The notes: generated by a model from the letters alone, not told the origin. Counted from the first letter of the stretch, positions 8,673 through 17,764 are shown. The stretch: DNA of 64,000 nt from DASXMT01 sp963755985 (GCA_963755985.1 CAVWLO010000002.1:744001-808000); one strand, 5' to 3'. Made by a program: numbers and translations.

Positions 8673-8692
8673 ACGAGTACCCTTTGCCGGCA

Positions 8693-9991
8693 ATGTCCCG
8701 ACCCGACCCGACTGTGTCCGGAGGCGACCCCACTGTGTCCCGGGGGGACCCAACTGTGTCGCCCACCGTCCGGTCACGGTCGCCGCGGCTGGCCGGGGTA
8801 GCCGGGATAGCACTGGCTGCCATCGTGTTGGCCTCGGTCCTCGTCGGTGGGCTGCACCCCGCACCGGCCCACGCCGACGGCGCTGTCGCCCGCACCAGCT
8901 TCTGGTTGGCCCAGCCCGACGGCGGGGTCCTCGCCGTCGGAAATGCACCGTCCCTCGGCTCCACGCCCGCGCTCGATCAGCCCATCGTCGGGACGGCGGC
9001 GACCCCCGACGGCCGCGGCTACTGGTTGGTGGCCTCCGACGGCGGGATCTTCACCTTCGGCGACGCGGGTTGGTACGGATCAGAGGGTGGCCAGCCCCTC
9101 GACCAACCCATCGTGGGCATGGCCGCCACCCCCGATGGCCGCGGCTACTGGTTGGTGGCCTCTGACGGCGGGATCTTCACCTTCGGCGATGCCGGGTTCT
9201 ACGGATCGGAGGGTGGCCAGCCCCTGAACCAGCCCATTGTCGGCATGGCCGCGATGCCCGACGGCCAGGGCTATAGGTTGATCGCCTCCGACGGCGGGGT
9301 CTTCACCTTCGGCGACGGCAGCTTCTTCGGCTCCATGGGGGGCCAACCCCTGAACGAGCCGATGGTCGGCCTGACCGCCACGCCGGACGGTGGCGGCTAC
9401 TGGATGTTTGCCGGTGACGGGGGTGTATTCACCTTCGGAGATGCCGGCTTCTACGGGTCCACCGGCAGCATCGCCACCGAACCGGCCCAACGGGTGGTGC
9501 CCACCGGTTCGGGCCGGGGGTACTGGGTGGTCGACCAGAACGGGACCTCCTACGGGTTCGGCGACGCGGGGAGTGGTTCCCCGCCCACTCAGGCGCTCCT
9601 CCTGAAGCCCATCACTCCCGGGGACCGGGCCACGCTCTTCGCCCTCCAGCAACTGGGCAAGCCTTACCTGTTGGGAGGGGACGGACCGACGGCCTACGAC
9701 TGTTCCGGTCTGACCTTCACCTCCTGGGGACAGGAGGGGGTCGGCATTGCCCGCGTGGCCAACGCCCAGTACGAGACGGCGGGGGTGCCCGTGGCTCTCG
9801 ATGCCCTTCAGGCCGGCGACCTGGTCTTCTGGGGGAGCGACACCACCAATCCGGACAGCGTCTACCACGTCGCTCTATACATCGGCGCCGACCAGACCAT
9901 CGATGCGCCCAACGAGAAATCGGTCGTCTCGGTCCTGACCGTCGATCGGCAGTTCTGGCCGTCGCTCATGCCCATGGGGCGGCGACCCTAG
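8693..9991 (+). CDS. Secreted NlpC/P60 peptidoglycan hydrolase with DGGxFTFGDA repeats
   Basis: 432 residues from ATG 8693; the frame stays open further upstream but only as a shadow of the MFS gene. The N terminus has three DPTVS repeats (a 21-bp tandem repeat in the DNA), then a hydrophobic export segment ending in AHA (about residues 35-62). Residues 65 to about 300 hold five or six repeats of about 46 residues with the core GRGYWLVASDGGIFTFGDA, likely to form a beta-propeller-like domain. The C-terminal NlpC/P60 domain has the catalytic Cys in YDCSGL (about 336) and His in YHVALYIG (about 391). It probably cuts cell-wall stem peptides. Confidence 0.92.
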   Translation: MSRPDPTVSGGDPTVSRGDPTVSPTVRSRSPRLAGVAGIALAAIVLASVLVGGLHPAPAHADGAVARTSFWLAQPDGGVLAVGNAPSLGSTPALDQPIVGTAATPDGRGYWLVASDGGIFTFGDAGWYGSEGGQPLDQPIVGMAATPDGRGYWLVASDGGIFTFGDAGFYGSEGGQPLNQPIVGMAAMPDGQGYRLIASDGGVFTFGDGSFFGSMGGQPLNEPMVGLTATPDGGGYWMFAGDGGVFTFGDAGFYGSTGSIATEPAQRVVPTGSGRGYWVVDQNGTSYGFGDAGSGSPPTQALLLKPITPGDRATLFALQQLGKPYLLGGDGPTAYDCSGLTFTSWGQEGVGIARVANAQYETAGVPVALDALQAGDLVFWGSDTTNPDSVYHVALYIGADQTIDAPNEKSVVSVLTVDRQFWPSLMPMGRRP

Positions 9992-10168
9992 GGACGGAGC
10001 CAGCTCCTGGGGGCCGTCCCGCTTGGACCGCCGAACAGGCCGTCGCCCGTTCCCGGGCGGCCCAGATTGCCAATGCACGATTCGCGCCCGGTTCACCCTT
10101 CCGATGCAGTACCCACGGCGGTAGGGTACCTTTTGGAAGGAACCACACTCTGATTGGGGGGTCCAACC

Positions 10169-10600
10169 GTGCAGATCTCGACCCTACTTGCAGCCAAAGG
10201 GACAGCAGTCGACACCATTCGCGGGGATGCCACCGTCGACCAGGCGGTGGCGGAACTGTCCCGACACAAGATTGGAGCGCTGGTCGTGTCCTCTGATGGA
10301 CAGCACATCGAGGGCATCGTCTCCGAACGAGACGTCGTCCGTATGCTCCATGAGCTCGGTGATGACCTGGTCCACCAGCCGGTCTCGTCGATCATGTCGT
10401 CGCCGGTCTACTCCTGCACGCCCGACGACGACACCGACCTGTTGATGAGCATCATGACCGACCGTCGCATCCGCCACGTCCCCGTCGTGAAGGACGGCAT
10501 CCTTGCCGGCATCGTAAGCATCGGCGATGTGGTCAAGAGTCGGATCGGCGACCTCGAAAAGGACCGCGCCGAGCTCTTCGAGTACATCAACGCCCGCTGA
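10169..10600 (+). CDS. Tandem CBS-domain protein
   Basis: 143 residues, two CBS domains (about 10-60 and 75-130) and no other domain. Typical features are IGALVVSSDGQHIEGIVSERD, then SIMSSPVYSCTPDD and RRIRHVPVV with GIVSIGDVVK. Such proteins bind adenine nucleotides and act as regulatory modules; the partner is unknown. GTG 10169 follows a TGGGGG run at a suitable distance; TTG 10154 is an alternative start. Its TGA at 10598-10600 overlaps a CTG that may start the following exporter gene. Confidence 0.88.
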   Translation: MQISTLLAAKGTAVDTIRGDATVDQAVAELSRHKIGALVVSSDGQHIEGIVSERDVVRMLHELGDDLVHQPVSSIMSSPVYSCTPDDDTDLLMSIMTDRRIRHVPVVKDGILAGIVSIGDVVKSRIGDLEKDRAELFEYINAR

Positions 10601-12117
10601 CAGGGTCACCGGTCGCCGACCCTGGCTCCTCCGACCCGGAGCCGAGTCCCCTCCGGTATCGATCGGCGGCCGGCCGATGGGTCATTGCCGCCTCGGTCCT
10701 GGGGTCCGGCATCGCCGCACTGGACGCCACCGTGGTTGGCATCGCCCTGCCCACCATCGGGAGGGACTTCCATACCGGGCTCGGGCCACTGCAGTGGGTC
10801 GTGACCGCCTATACCCTCACGCTGGCCGCCTTCTTGCTCCTGGGTGGGACGCTCGGCGATCGGTTCGGCCGGCGCCGCATCTTCTCCATCGGTGTGGCCT
10901 GGTTCGCCGTCACCTCGATGGCCTGTGGCCTGGCCCCGAACGCCGACTTCCTGATTGCCATGCGGGCCCTGCAGGGCATCGGAGCCGCCCTCTTGACGCC
11001 GGGAAGCCTGGCCATTCTGCAGGCGTCGTTCGACCCTGAGGACCGCGCCCAGGCCATCGGCGCCTGGTCGGGCCTCGGGGGCCTCACTACCGCGGCCGGT
11101 CCCCTGATCGGCGGGTATCTCATTTCCGTCGCTTCCTGGCGGTGGGTGTTCTTCATCAACGTCCCTGTCGTGGTCGTGGTGCTCGTTCTCACCGCTCGCC
11201 ATGTCCCAGAGTCAAGGGACCCCACCACCACCGGTCCTCTCGATACAACCGGGGCCGCGCTCGGCATCGTGTGGCTCGCGGCCCTCACCTACGCGTTGAT
11301 CGAAGGGCCCAGCCTCGGGTGGTCGTCCCCGGTGATCCTGACCACGTTGGCCATCGCCGGTGCCGGGCTGGTGGCCTTCCTCGTGGTCGAGAAGGGCACG
11401 CAGAGTCCGATGCTCCCCTTGTCCCTCTTCCGTCATCGCCAGTTCAGCGCCACCAACGCGGTCACCTTCGTGATCTACGCGGCCTTGGGTGGTGCGTTGT
11501 TCTTGCTGCCCATCGAGCTCCAGGTGGTGTCGGGATACTCACCGCTCGAGTCCGGGCTAGCCCTCTTGCCCGTCACCGTCATCATGCTGTTGTTCTCCGC
11601 CCGCTCGGGCAGGTTGGCGACCCGAATAGGCCCTCGGCTCCAGATGGGCCTCGGTCCCATCATCGTCGGATTGGGGCTCGCCCTCCTCATGCGCTCGACC
11701 GATGGCGCGAACTACGTCGTGTACGTGCTCCCAGCCGTCCTCATCTTCGGGGCCGGATTGGCCGTTACCGTGGCTCCCCTCACCTCCACGGCCATGTCCT
11801 CGGTCGCGGTGGAACACGCCGGTCTGGCCTCAGCGGTGAACAATGACGTGGCTCGGACCGGTGGCCTGATCGCCGTGGCCGTCCTGCCCGCGCTCGCCGG
11901 CATAACCGGCGACAGCTACCTGCACGCCCACCAGTTCGCCAGCGGGTTCCGGACCGCGGTGGCCATCGCGGCAGGGGCCTGCATCGCCGGCGGCATCCTC
12001 GCCGCCGTGGCCATCCGCAACCCACTCCGTCCACTCGCGGGGACGGGGACGCCGGTGGCCGAGTGCATGCACTGCGCTCTCGATGCCCCGCCCGTCCGCA
12101 CCTCTCGTGCCTCCTGA
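10597..12117 (+). CDS. DHA2-family (EmrB/QacA-like, 14-TM) MFS exporter with a non-canonical start
   Basis: The first standard start in this frame is GTG 10732, which would give 461 residues but would cut TM1. The frame upstream reads RWVIAASVLGSGIAALDATVVGIALP, a classic DHA2 TM1, so translation must begin before 10675. No ATG, GTG or TTG occurs in any frame between 10600 and 10677. A CTG at 10597 overlaps the CBS stop as CTGA, mirroring the ATGA/GTGA junctions elsewhere, and would give 506 residues. Motif A (GGTLGDRFGRRR) and GPLIGGYL (motif C region) are clear. The substrate is unknown. The family and end are firm; the start is inference. Confidence 0.8.
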   Translation: MTGSPVADPGSSDPEPSPLRYRSAAGRWVIAASVLGSGIAALDATVVGIALPTIGRDFHTGLGPLQWVVTAYTLTLAAFLLLGGTLGDRFGRRRIFSIGVAWFAVTSMACGLAPNADFLIAMRALQGIGAALLTPGSLAILQASFDPEDRAQAIGAWSGLGGLTTAAGPLIGGYLISVASWRWVFFINVPVVVVVLVLTARHVPESRDPTTTGPLDTTGAALGIVWLAALTYALIEGPSLGWSSPVILTTLAIAGAGLVAFLVVEKGTQSPMLPLSLFRHRQFSATNAVTFVIYAALGGALFLLPIELQVVSGYSPLESGLALLPVTVIMLLFSARSGRLATRIGPRLQMGLGPIIVGLGLALLMRSTDGANYVVYVLPAVLIFGAGLAVTVAPLTSTAMSSVAVEHAGLASAVNNDVARTGGLIAVAVLPALAGITGDSYLHAHQFASGFRTAVAIAAGACIAGGILAAVAIRNPLRPLAGTGTPVAECMHCALDAPPVRTSRAS

Positions 12118-13626
12118 CCGGCGCGGCGCCGTGGCCGGCCTCACCCTGGCGCTGGCCATGCTCATCTTCTTTGGCACTGGGCTCACCTGGGCCACGGGGA
12201 TCACGGCCGCAGCGGCCTCGACGGCCAGCGCCGGTACCCCTCGGGGGGCCGCGCCACCGGCCCGGATCACGTGGGCCCCGTGCCCCGACCAGAGCGGCGT
12301 GCAGTGCGGGTCGGTCGTGGTGCCGCTCAACTACCACCAATCCTCAGGAGCCACCATCTCACTGGCCGTGACCCGCAAGCCGGCGGCTGATCCCAGTGCG
12401 CGCATCGGCGTACTCCTGTTCAACCCCGGGGGCCCCGGAGAGAGCGGCAACCAGATCATGTCCGTCGTCCTGGGCCTCCTCCCAGCCGCCGTCGTCGCCC
12501 GGTTCGACGTCGTCAGCTTCGATCCCCGAGGGACCGGGGCAAGCGACCCGCTCGAGTGTGGAACGTCGCCACCGGCGCTCACCAGCGCTCTGCCCGTTCC
12601 GTCACGGCCAGGGCAGCCACTGCCCGGCACGTCGGTCTTCACGGCGCTGGCCAGGACCTGCACGCATGACCACCCCGGGCTGAGCTCCGCCCTCACGACG
12701 GAGGCCACGGCTCGGGATATGGACCGTATCCGGGCCGCCCTGGGCGTGAGCCAGATCAACTATCTCGGTCTCTCCTACGGCACCGTCCTGGGAACCGTCT
12801 ATGCCGACCTGTTCCCGCACCGGCTGCGGGCCCTCGTGCTCGATGGCGGGGTGGACGTGAACGCCACGCTGGCCGCCCAGGCCGCCGACGAGGCACCAGC
12901 GGCCGAACGGTCGCTGCAGCACTACCTGAGCGGGTGCGCGGCCAACCCCAACTGCCCCTTCGGCCCTGACTCGACGGCCATGTTCACCTCACTGCGCGAC
13001 CAGCTCCGGTCCCATCCTCTCCCGGCGCCCGGGAACGGCGACAACCATCCCGTGACGGTTGGCGACCTCGACTCGGCCACCCTGCTCGCCCTGAGCGCTC
13101 CCGATTTCACCCCCTCCTACCCGACGGCATTGCTCGATGCGCTGCACGGCAACGGATCCCCGCTGCGGCAACTTGCCCTGGCCCTCGTCGAGGACCTGTC
13201 GGGTGCCCCATTGGTCGACGCGTCGTGGGCCATCGCCTGTAACGATTTCGCCTCCCATCTGGGCCCAGTGGCCGCCGGGACCGAAGCCCGTTCGTTGGAC
13301 GCCCGCTACCCCCTCATCGGCGGCTATGCCGTCGCCTACAACCTGGGGGGATGCCTGACCTGGCCCAGGTCCTCGAGCGCGATCACGAACCTGCACCCGC
13401 GCCGGTCCCCCCGGTACTCGTGCTCGGCAACAGCGGAGATCCCAATACACCCCTGGTCAGCTCGCAGCATCTGGCCCGGGTCTTCCCCAAGGCCACCCTG
13501 GTGACCTGGAGCGGGTGGGGCCATACCTGGTTGCTCAACGGATCGAGCGACGCGTGCATGGTCGGCGTCGTCGATGGGTATCTCATCGACCTACACCTTC
13601 CAAGGCCCGGAGCACGGTGCCGATGA
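12083..13626 (+). CDS. Exported alpha/beta hydrolase, tripeptidyl-aminopeptidase (TAP-like) type, interrupted by a frameshift
   Basis: Starts within the end of the exporter gene and opens with a signal peptide (VAGLTLALAMLIFF then an Ala/Ser-rich stretch). FNPGGPGESG (about residue 113), FDPRGTG and the nucleophile elbow GLSYGTVLG (Ser about 230) identify an S33/TAP-like serine hydrolase. After CLTWP (codons to 13366) the first frame turns into nonsense and ends at 13504, while the adjacent frame continues the family with PPVLVLGNSGDPNTPLV (catalytic Asp) and WSGWGHTWLL (catalytic His) to 13626. One missing C in the CCC run at 13364-13366 explains it exactly. I annotate the joined reading; as sequenced the product lacks Asp and His. 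Confidence 0.82.
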
Positions 13627-13720
13627 GGGCGGCCGATCGGGCCAGCCGGCAACAGCAGGCATAACATGGACATGTCACCAGGTTCCTCCTCCAGGACACT
13701 GGCCAGGGAAGAAGCAGCCC

Positions 13721-14125
13721 ATGGAATCCGCGGATCAGCCAGAGGCCGAGAGCACCAGCACCCCGGACGACCGGGTGGAGGCCGTCCGGCCCGGCCCCGG
13801 CGTCGATGGGGTCGCTCCTCCGGTCGCCACCCCGCCGCCCGCCGGGGTCCCCGTTACTCGTGCCGGGCGGCTGTGGGTCGCCCTGGTCCCCGCCCTGATC
13901 TTCCTGGTCGTGATGCTGGTGTTCATCTTCCAGAACCTCCACAACGTGAAGATCAGTTTCTTCACCGCCTCGGGGTCGTTTCCGCTTGCCCTCGCCCTCC
14001 TCCTAGCCGCCGTATTGGGGGCCCTCATCGTGCTGTGCCTGGGGTCGATCCGAATCCTCCAACTTCGTCGCACGGTAAGGCGTCGGTCGCGTTTGGCTCG
14101 CCCTTCGGGCAACGAGCAGGTGTGA
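13721..14125 (+). CDS. LapA/DUF1049-family membrane protein
   Basis: 134 residues from ATG 13721, preceded by AGGGAAGAAG. An N-terminal, Pro/Ala/Asp-rich cytoplasmic stretch (about 60 residues) is followed by two hydrophobic segments (ALIFLVVMLVFIFQN and LALALLLAAVLGALIVL) and a basic tail. The FIFQN...V.ISFF pattern is characteristic of the LapA domain. Related proteins help lipopolysaccharide assembly in Proteobacteria; in an actinobacterium the role is unknown. An in-frame extension to 13574 overlaps the hydrolase end and has no support. Confidence 0.8.
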   Translation: MESADQPEAESTSTPDDRVEAVRPGPGVDGVAPPVATPPPAGVPVTRAGRLWVALVPALIFLVVMLVFIFQNLHNVKISFFTASGSFPLALALLLAAVLGALIVLCLGSIRILQLRRTVRRRSRLARPSGNEQV

Positions 14126-14356
14126 GCCCCAGGTAGCCGGTGGGCGGGCCACCTCGTCGACGTGCGACGAGAGGATTCTCACCACGTCGGCGACCTGCTT
14201 GCGGAGGTCCGCATCGACAAGGCCCCCGTAGACGAGGGCCCCCGGGCCCGCGGGCGCCACGACCTGGGCGGTATGCAACAGGGCCGTATTGGTCGACCCG
14301 GCCCGCAGGCTTCCCGTGAACATGAGGATCCGGATCGGCCCAGGCACCATCGACAT
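14003..14356 (-). pseudogene. Remnant of an NADPH-dependent FMN reductase
   Basis: On the minus strand the segment from about 14338 down to 14220 reads IRILMFTGSLRAGSTNTALL and then APAGPGALVYGGL, which is the N terminus of the NADPH-dependent FMN reductase family (flavodoxin-like phosphate loop GSLRxGSxN). After a short ADLRKQVADV piece the similarity ends in VDEVARPPATW and the frame runs on without family features into the 3' end of the LapA-like gene. About two thirds of the expected protein is missing. This looks like a decayed or truncated copy, not a working gene. Confidence 0.55.
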
Positions 14357-14509
14357 CAGGATAGGGAGGGCGCCAGATGGACCGGCCTCTCGGGGATCGG
14401 CGTCGTGTCCGGGTGCCCACCCGAACCCCACCATCTCGGGACGCCCCACTCGGTACGATCGAAGTGAGATGCCTGAATGGGCAGAGGTCGCGAACAAAAG
14501 GAGACCGCC

Positions 14510-15406
14510 GTGACAGAGACTGCGAGGGCCCGGTCAGAACAGCAACCACGGGTGGCCGTGATCGGTCTCGGCATCATGGGTTCGGCCATGGCCCGCAACG
14601 TGGTCGACGCCGGCTTTCCGACATCGGTCTGGAACCGGAGCCAATCGGCAACCGCGCCCCTGGTGGAGGCCGGCGCCACCACCACCGAGAAGGCCGAGGA
14701 CGCCGTGCAGGCCGCAGACGTCGTGATCACCATGCTCCCCGACAGTGCGGCAGTGACATCGGTCATGGTCGAGGGGCACGTACTCGAGGCCATGGCCGAC
14801 GGAGCAATCTGGGCTCAGATGGGCACGATCGGCGTACAGCACACCCTCGATCTAGCCGCCACGGTGAAGGAGGTCCGCCCAGACGTGCTCTTCGTCGATG
14901 CTCCCGTTTCGGGTAGCAAGGGGCCGGCGGAGCAAGGTCAACTCCTGATCCTGGCCTCGGGCCCGGCGCAGGCGGCAGGGGTCGTCGACCCCGTGTTCTC
15001 AGCCATCGGGCGCAAGACCCAGTGGGTGGGAGCCGCCGGCGCCGGTAGCCGCCTCAAGCTGCTGGTCAACGCCTGGCTGGCCTTCCTGGTGGAAGGAGCG
15101 GCGGAGACCCTGGCCCTCTCGGATCGCATGGGCATCGGTCACGACGTGTTGGCTGGCGCGATTGAAGGCGGACCGCTGGCATCGGGACTGGCCATGGCCA
15201 AGCTGTCCAAGATGGACAGCGGTGACTTCGCGCCCGAGTTCCCCCTGGAGTGGGCCCTGAAGGACATCGATCTGACCATCGTCGAGGCGGACTCCCCTCC
15301 CTTGCCGGTCCTGGCCGCGATCTCCCAGCAGTGGCACGTGGCCGTCGACCGAGGCCTGGGGCGACAGGACATCAGTGCCGCTCGGAGTGCGCTCGAGCCG
15401 CGCTGA
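14510..15406 (+). CDS. NAD(P)-dependent beta-hydroxyacid dehydrogenase (3-hydroxyisobutyrate dehydrogenase family)
   Basis: 298 residues from GTG 14510, which follows AAGGAG with 6-base spacing; ATG 14477 is in frame but lacks a site. The Rossmann motif is VAVIGLGIMGSAMARN (residues 15-30), followed by MLPD near 83, DAPVSGSKGPAEQGQL near 130 (substrate-binding) and the catalytic-lysine segment GAGSRLKLLVNAW near 178. The family includes 3-hydroxyisobutyrate, tartronate semialdehyde and succinic semialdehyde reductases; which substrate is used here is open. Confidence 0.92.
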   Translation: MTETARARSEQQPRVAVIGLGIMGSAMARNVVDAGFPTSVWNRSQSATAPLVEAGATTTEKAEDAVQAADVVITMLPDSAAVTSVMVEGHVLEAMADGAIWAQMGTIGVQHTLDLAATVKEVRPDVLFVDAPVSGSKGPAEQGQLLILASGPAQAAGVVDPVFSAIGRKTQWVGAAGAGSRLKLLVNAWLAFLVEGAAETLALSDRMGIGHDVLAGAIEGGPLASGLAMAKLSKMDSGDFAPEFPLEWALKDIDLTIVEADSPPLPVLAAISQQWHVAVDRGLGRQDISAARSALEPR

Positions 15407-15431
15407 GATCTGGTCGAGGCCGGGGTCCCCG

Positions 15432-15860
15432 TCAGTCTGGATCGGGGGGCTGCTCGCCCAGGGGCTGCGCATCGCCGCTCGACGTGGCCGACGGGTCCTC
15501 CCCATCGCGCCCCGCCCGACTCGGCAACGGGTCGACTCCCGGGGTTCCGTCATTCATCACGTGGTCCGTCCATGCCGTTCCCGACCAGTAACGCTGTTCG
15601 TGCTTTCCGGACGGATCCACCATCCAGCCGGCCGGGACCCCTGTATAGCCGGCACCCGTCCGGGGTGGGGCCGCTGCGGGGGCCGCCCGAGACTGATCCT
15701 GGAACAACGGCATGCCGGGGGGCGGACCCGGACGCATCCGCGTCCGCCCTCCTATCGGCCCTCGGCGCCGCGTGGAGATCATCCTCAATGCGATGCCAGC
15801 CGCGACGACCACCAAGAAGATCCAGGAGCTGTGCCCGTATCCGTTTCCATAGAACCCCAT
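15432..15860 (-). CDS. Membrane-anchored DUF2510 protein
   Basis: 142 residues. One N-terminal hydrophobic helix (SSWIFLVVVAAGIALRM) is followed by a Pro/Arg-rich linker. A DUF2510 motif then follows (PAGWMVDPSGKHEQRYWSGTAWTDHV split over about residues 76-101), a short domain with conserved Trp residues common in actinobacterial membrane proteins. The acidic C-terminal tail has no motif. The gene is convergent with the dehydrogenase at 14510. Function unknown. Confidence 0.8.
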   Translation of the reverse strand: MGFYGNGYGHSSWIFLVVVAAGIALRMISTRRRGPIGGRTRMRPGPPPGMPLFQDQSRAAPAAAPPRTGAGYTGVPAGWMVDPSGKHEQRYWSGTAWTDHVMNDGTPGVDPLPSRAGRDGEDPSATSSGDAQPLGEQPPDPD

Positions 15861-16020
15861 GCACCCAGAGTACGGGTACTCGGCCCACTCCGAACGTCAC
15901 CGGCGGGTGCCGAGCCAGAATTGGCCTCCACCGGCCCTTCCGCCGGGTCATGGCCCCTGGTCACCCTTGGTGCGGAACGGATCAGTGCGGATCGGATCGA
16001 ATCAGTCGGGTGGCCATGCC

Positions 16021-17013
16021 CTACGAGTCCAGCCGGAGGGGAAGCCCGAAGGCGGCGAACAGCTCGGGGTACAGAAAGTTGTGCAGGCCGGAGATTTGGC
16101 CCTCGGACACCTCGACCACCTGTATGGCAAACGGCTCGTGGGCGCCCGGTCCTGCCGGGCGGTAGGACCCGAATGCGGCACAGCCGTTGGACGACGTGGC
16201 CACGAGGCGGGACCCTCGGCAACCGGCTCCCTGGCCCAACAGCCACTGGGTCACCTGGAGGGGACCTTGAAGCCAGAGGGCAAAGGGCGGCATCGATTGG
16301 ACGACGTCCTCGTGAAGGATCGAAACCAGGGAATCGACGTCGTAACGCTCGAAGGCGTCCACGTAGCGGGCCAGGAGATCCTCTTGTTCGCTTTCGAGCC
16401 GAGTCGGCTGGGGGGCGTCGAGATCCTGGGTGGCCAACGTGCTCCTGGCCCGTTGCAGCGAACTGTTGACCGAGGCGACTGTGGTGTCGAGCAATTCGGC
16501 CACTTCGTCAGCGTGCCAGCGGAGGACCTCGCGCAGGATCAGTACCGCGCGCTGCCGGGGCGGCAGCAGCTGGAGGGCGGCGACGAAGGCGAGGCGGATC
16601 GTCTCTCGTGCTTCGGCCAGTTCAGCCGGGTCGCCAGTGTCGGGCACCACCCAGGCGTCGGGCACTGGCTGCACCCAGCTGTGCTCGGGTAGTCCGGGGG
16701 CGAGGTAGGACTCCGCCGTGGAGGCGGGGCCCAGATCCATCGGCCGGGCCCTCCGCTGCGGACCCCGCAACATGTCCAGGCACACGTTGGTTGCGATGCG
16801 ATAGAGCCAGGAGCGTACGGCCGAGCGACCCTCGAACCGATCGATGCCCCGCCAGGCCCGGACCATGGTCTCCTGCACTGCGTCCTCGGCCTCGAACCCC
16901 GAGCCCAGCATGCGGTAGCAATAGCCTGTCAGCTCGCGGCGGTGGGTCTCGAGCTGGCGCTCGACCGCGTCGGGCGGGGCCGCGTCGTACGTGACATCCG
17001 GGGTCGCACTCAC
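16021..17013 (-). CDS. ECF RNA polymerase sigma factor, SigG-like with C-terminal SnoaL-like domain
   Basis: 330 residues from GTG 17013. Region 2 is seen in YCYRMLGSGFEAEDAVQETMVRAW and in RSWLYRIATNVCLD (about residues 30-85). Region 4 is LLPPRQRAVLILREVLRWHADEVAELL followed by SVNSSLQRAR (about 145-195). The last 130 residues resemble a SnoaL/NTF2 fold (VDAFERYDVDSLVSILHEDV), as in SigG/SigJ/ECF41-type factors, where this domain replaces a separate anti-sigma factor. No anti-sigma gene is adjacent, in line with that. The longer opening to 17088 is not needed. Confidence 0.9.
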   Translation of the reverse strand: MSATPDVTYDAAPPDAVERQLETHRRELTGYCYRMLGSGFEAEDAVQETMVRAWRGIDRFEGRSAVRSWLYRIATNVCLDMLRGPQRRARPMDLGPASTAESYLAPGLPEHSWVQPVPDAWVVPDTGDPAELAEARETIRLAFVAALQLLPPRQRAVLILREVLRWHADEVAELLDTTVASVNSSLQRARSTLATQDLDAPQPTRLESEQEDLLARYVDAFERYDVDSLVSILHEDVVQSMPPFALWLQGPLQVTQWLLGQGAGCRGSRLVATSSNGCAAFGSYRPAGPGAHEPFAIQVVEVSEGQISGLHNFLYPELFAAFGLPLRLDS

Positions 17014-17159
17014 CGCGAAAAGTCTATGGGGGCCGGCGCGGGACAATGCGCCCCGGCTGCCGACCTCACCCCGTGCCTGCGATTGCACTCAAGGTGACCA
17101 CCGACCCGGTCCGTGCCGTGGGCAGGCCCGGTTCCGGTACGGCGATCGGCCTCCCGCGC

Positions 17160-17576
17160 TCAGGATGCAACCGAGAGGTCGCTGGTGCAGTACTTGCACT
17201 TGGTCGCGGCGATCGGGATGTCGCTCGAGAGGCAGTTGGGGCACTTCTTGGTCGGTGGCGGATCACCGAACACCGAGGAGCCACGCTTTCTCATGTATGC
17301 CCGATACGGCAAGACGAGGACGAAGTAGATGACCGCCATGAAGATGACGAAGTACACAATGGCAGAGATGAACGAGCCCAGATCGATCCGCTGCCCGTTG
17401 ATCGTCCACCCGAGCCCCTTGGCCGTCGATCCACCGCCGGCAGCCGCATTGACCAGTGGCGTGATGATGCTGTCAGTAAAGGCTTTGATCAACGTGCTGA
17501 AGGCCAGGGCCACGACCAAACCGACGGCGATCACGATCAGATCGCCTTGCATCAGGAAATTCTTGAACCCCTTCAT
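17160..17576 (-). CDS. mscL: Large-conductance mechanosensitive channel with a C-terminal zinc ribbon
   Basis: 138 residues from the ATG at 17576, preceded by GGGAGGG on the minus strand. MscL features are clear: MKGFKNFLMQGDLIVIAVGLV (N-terminal amphipathic helix into TM1), then FTDSIITPLV and a second TM (FISAIVYFVIFMAVIYFVLVL). In place of the usual helical bundle, the C terminus carries CPNC...CKYC (about residues 113-131), a zinc-ribbon pattern. The channel opens under membrane tension to release solutes in osmotic downshock. Confidence 0.93.
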   Translation of the reverse strand: MKGFKNFLMQGDLIVIAVGLVVALAFSTLIKAFTDSIITPLVNAAAGGGSTAKGLGWTINGQRIDLGSFISAIVYFVIFMAVIYFVLVLPYRAYMRKRGSSVFGDPPPTKKCPNCLSSDIPIAATKCKYCTSDLSVAS

Positions 17577-17764
17577 ATCGTTGCCCTCCCTGTATGATCG
17601 CCGCTCGGCCATGCGTTCGGACGGCACTGCATGGTCCGGAATCACCATAACAATGCGCGCTGAAACCATGCGCGCTGACGCCAATCGGATTCCAACTGTG
17701 TTGGATTTCCAACTGTGTTTGGGAGTCACACCGTGTTCGGAGCCACGCCTATGACGCGGGTGCC
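17577..17764. repeat. Intergenic region with short direct repeats upstream of mscL
   Basis: Two ATGCGCGCTGA copies (17653 and 17668 areas) and two TTCCAACTGTGTT copies (about 17690-17723) lie between mscL and the next minus-strand gene. No gene is seen. The region should hold the mscL promoter. Confidence 0.5.

Noticed and set aside
8990..9470. Repeats of about 138 bp, considered as a CRISPR or mobile repeat
   Set aside because: They encode the 46-residue protein repeats of the NlpC/P60 gene.
15375..16469. Plus-strand ORF of 364 codons between the dehydrogenase and the sigma factor
   Set aside because: It is antisense to the DUF2510 and sigma-factor genes, with Arg/Pro-rich composition.
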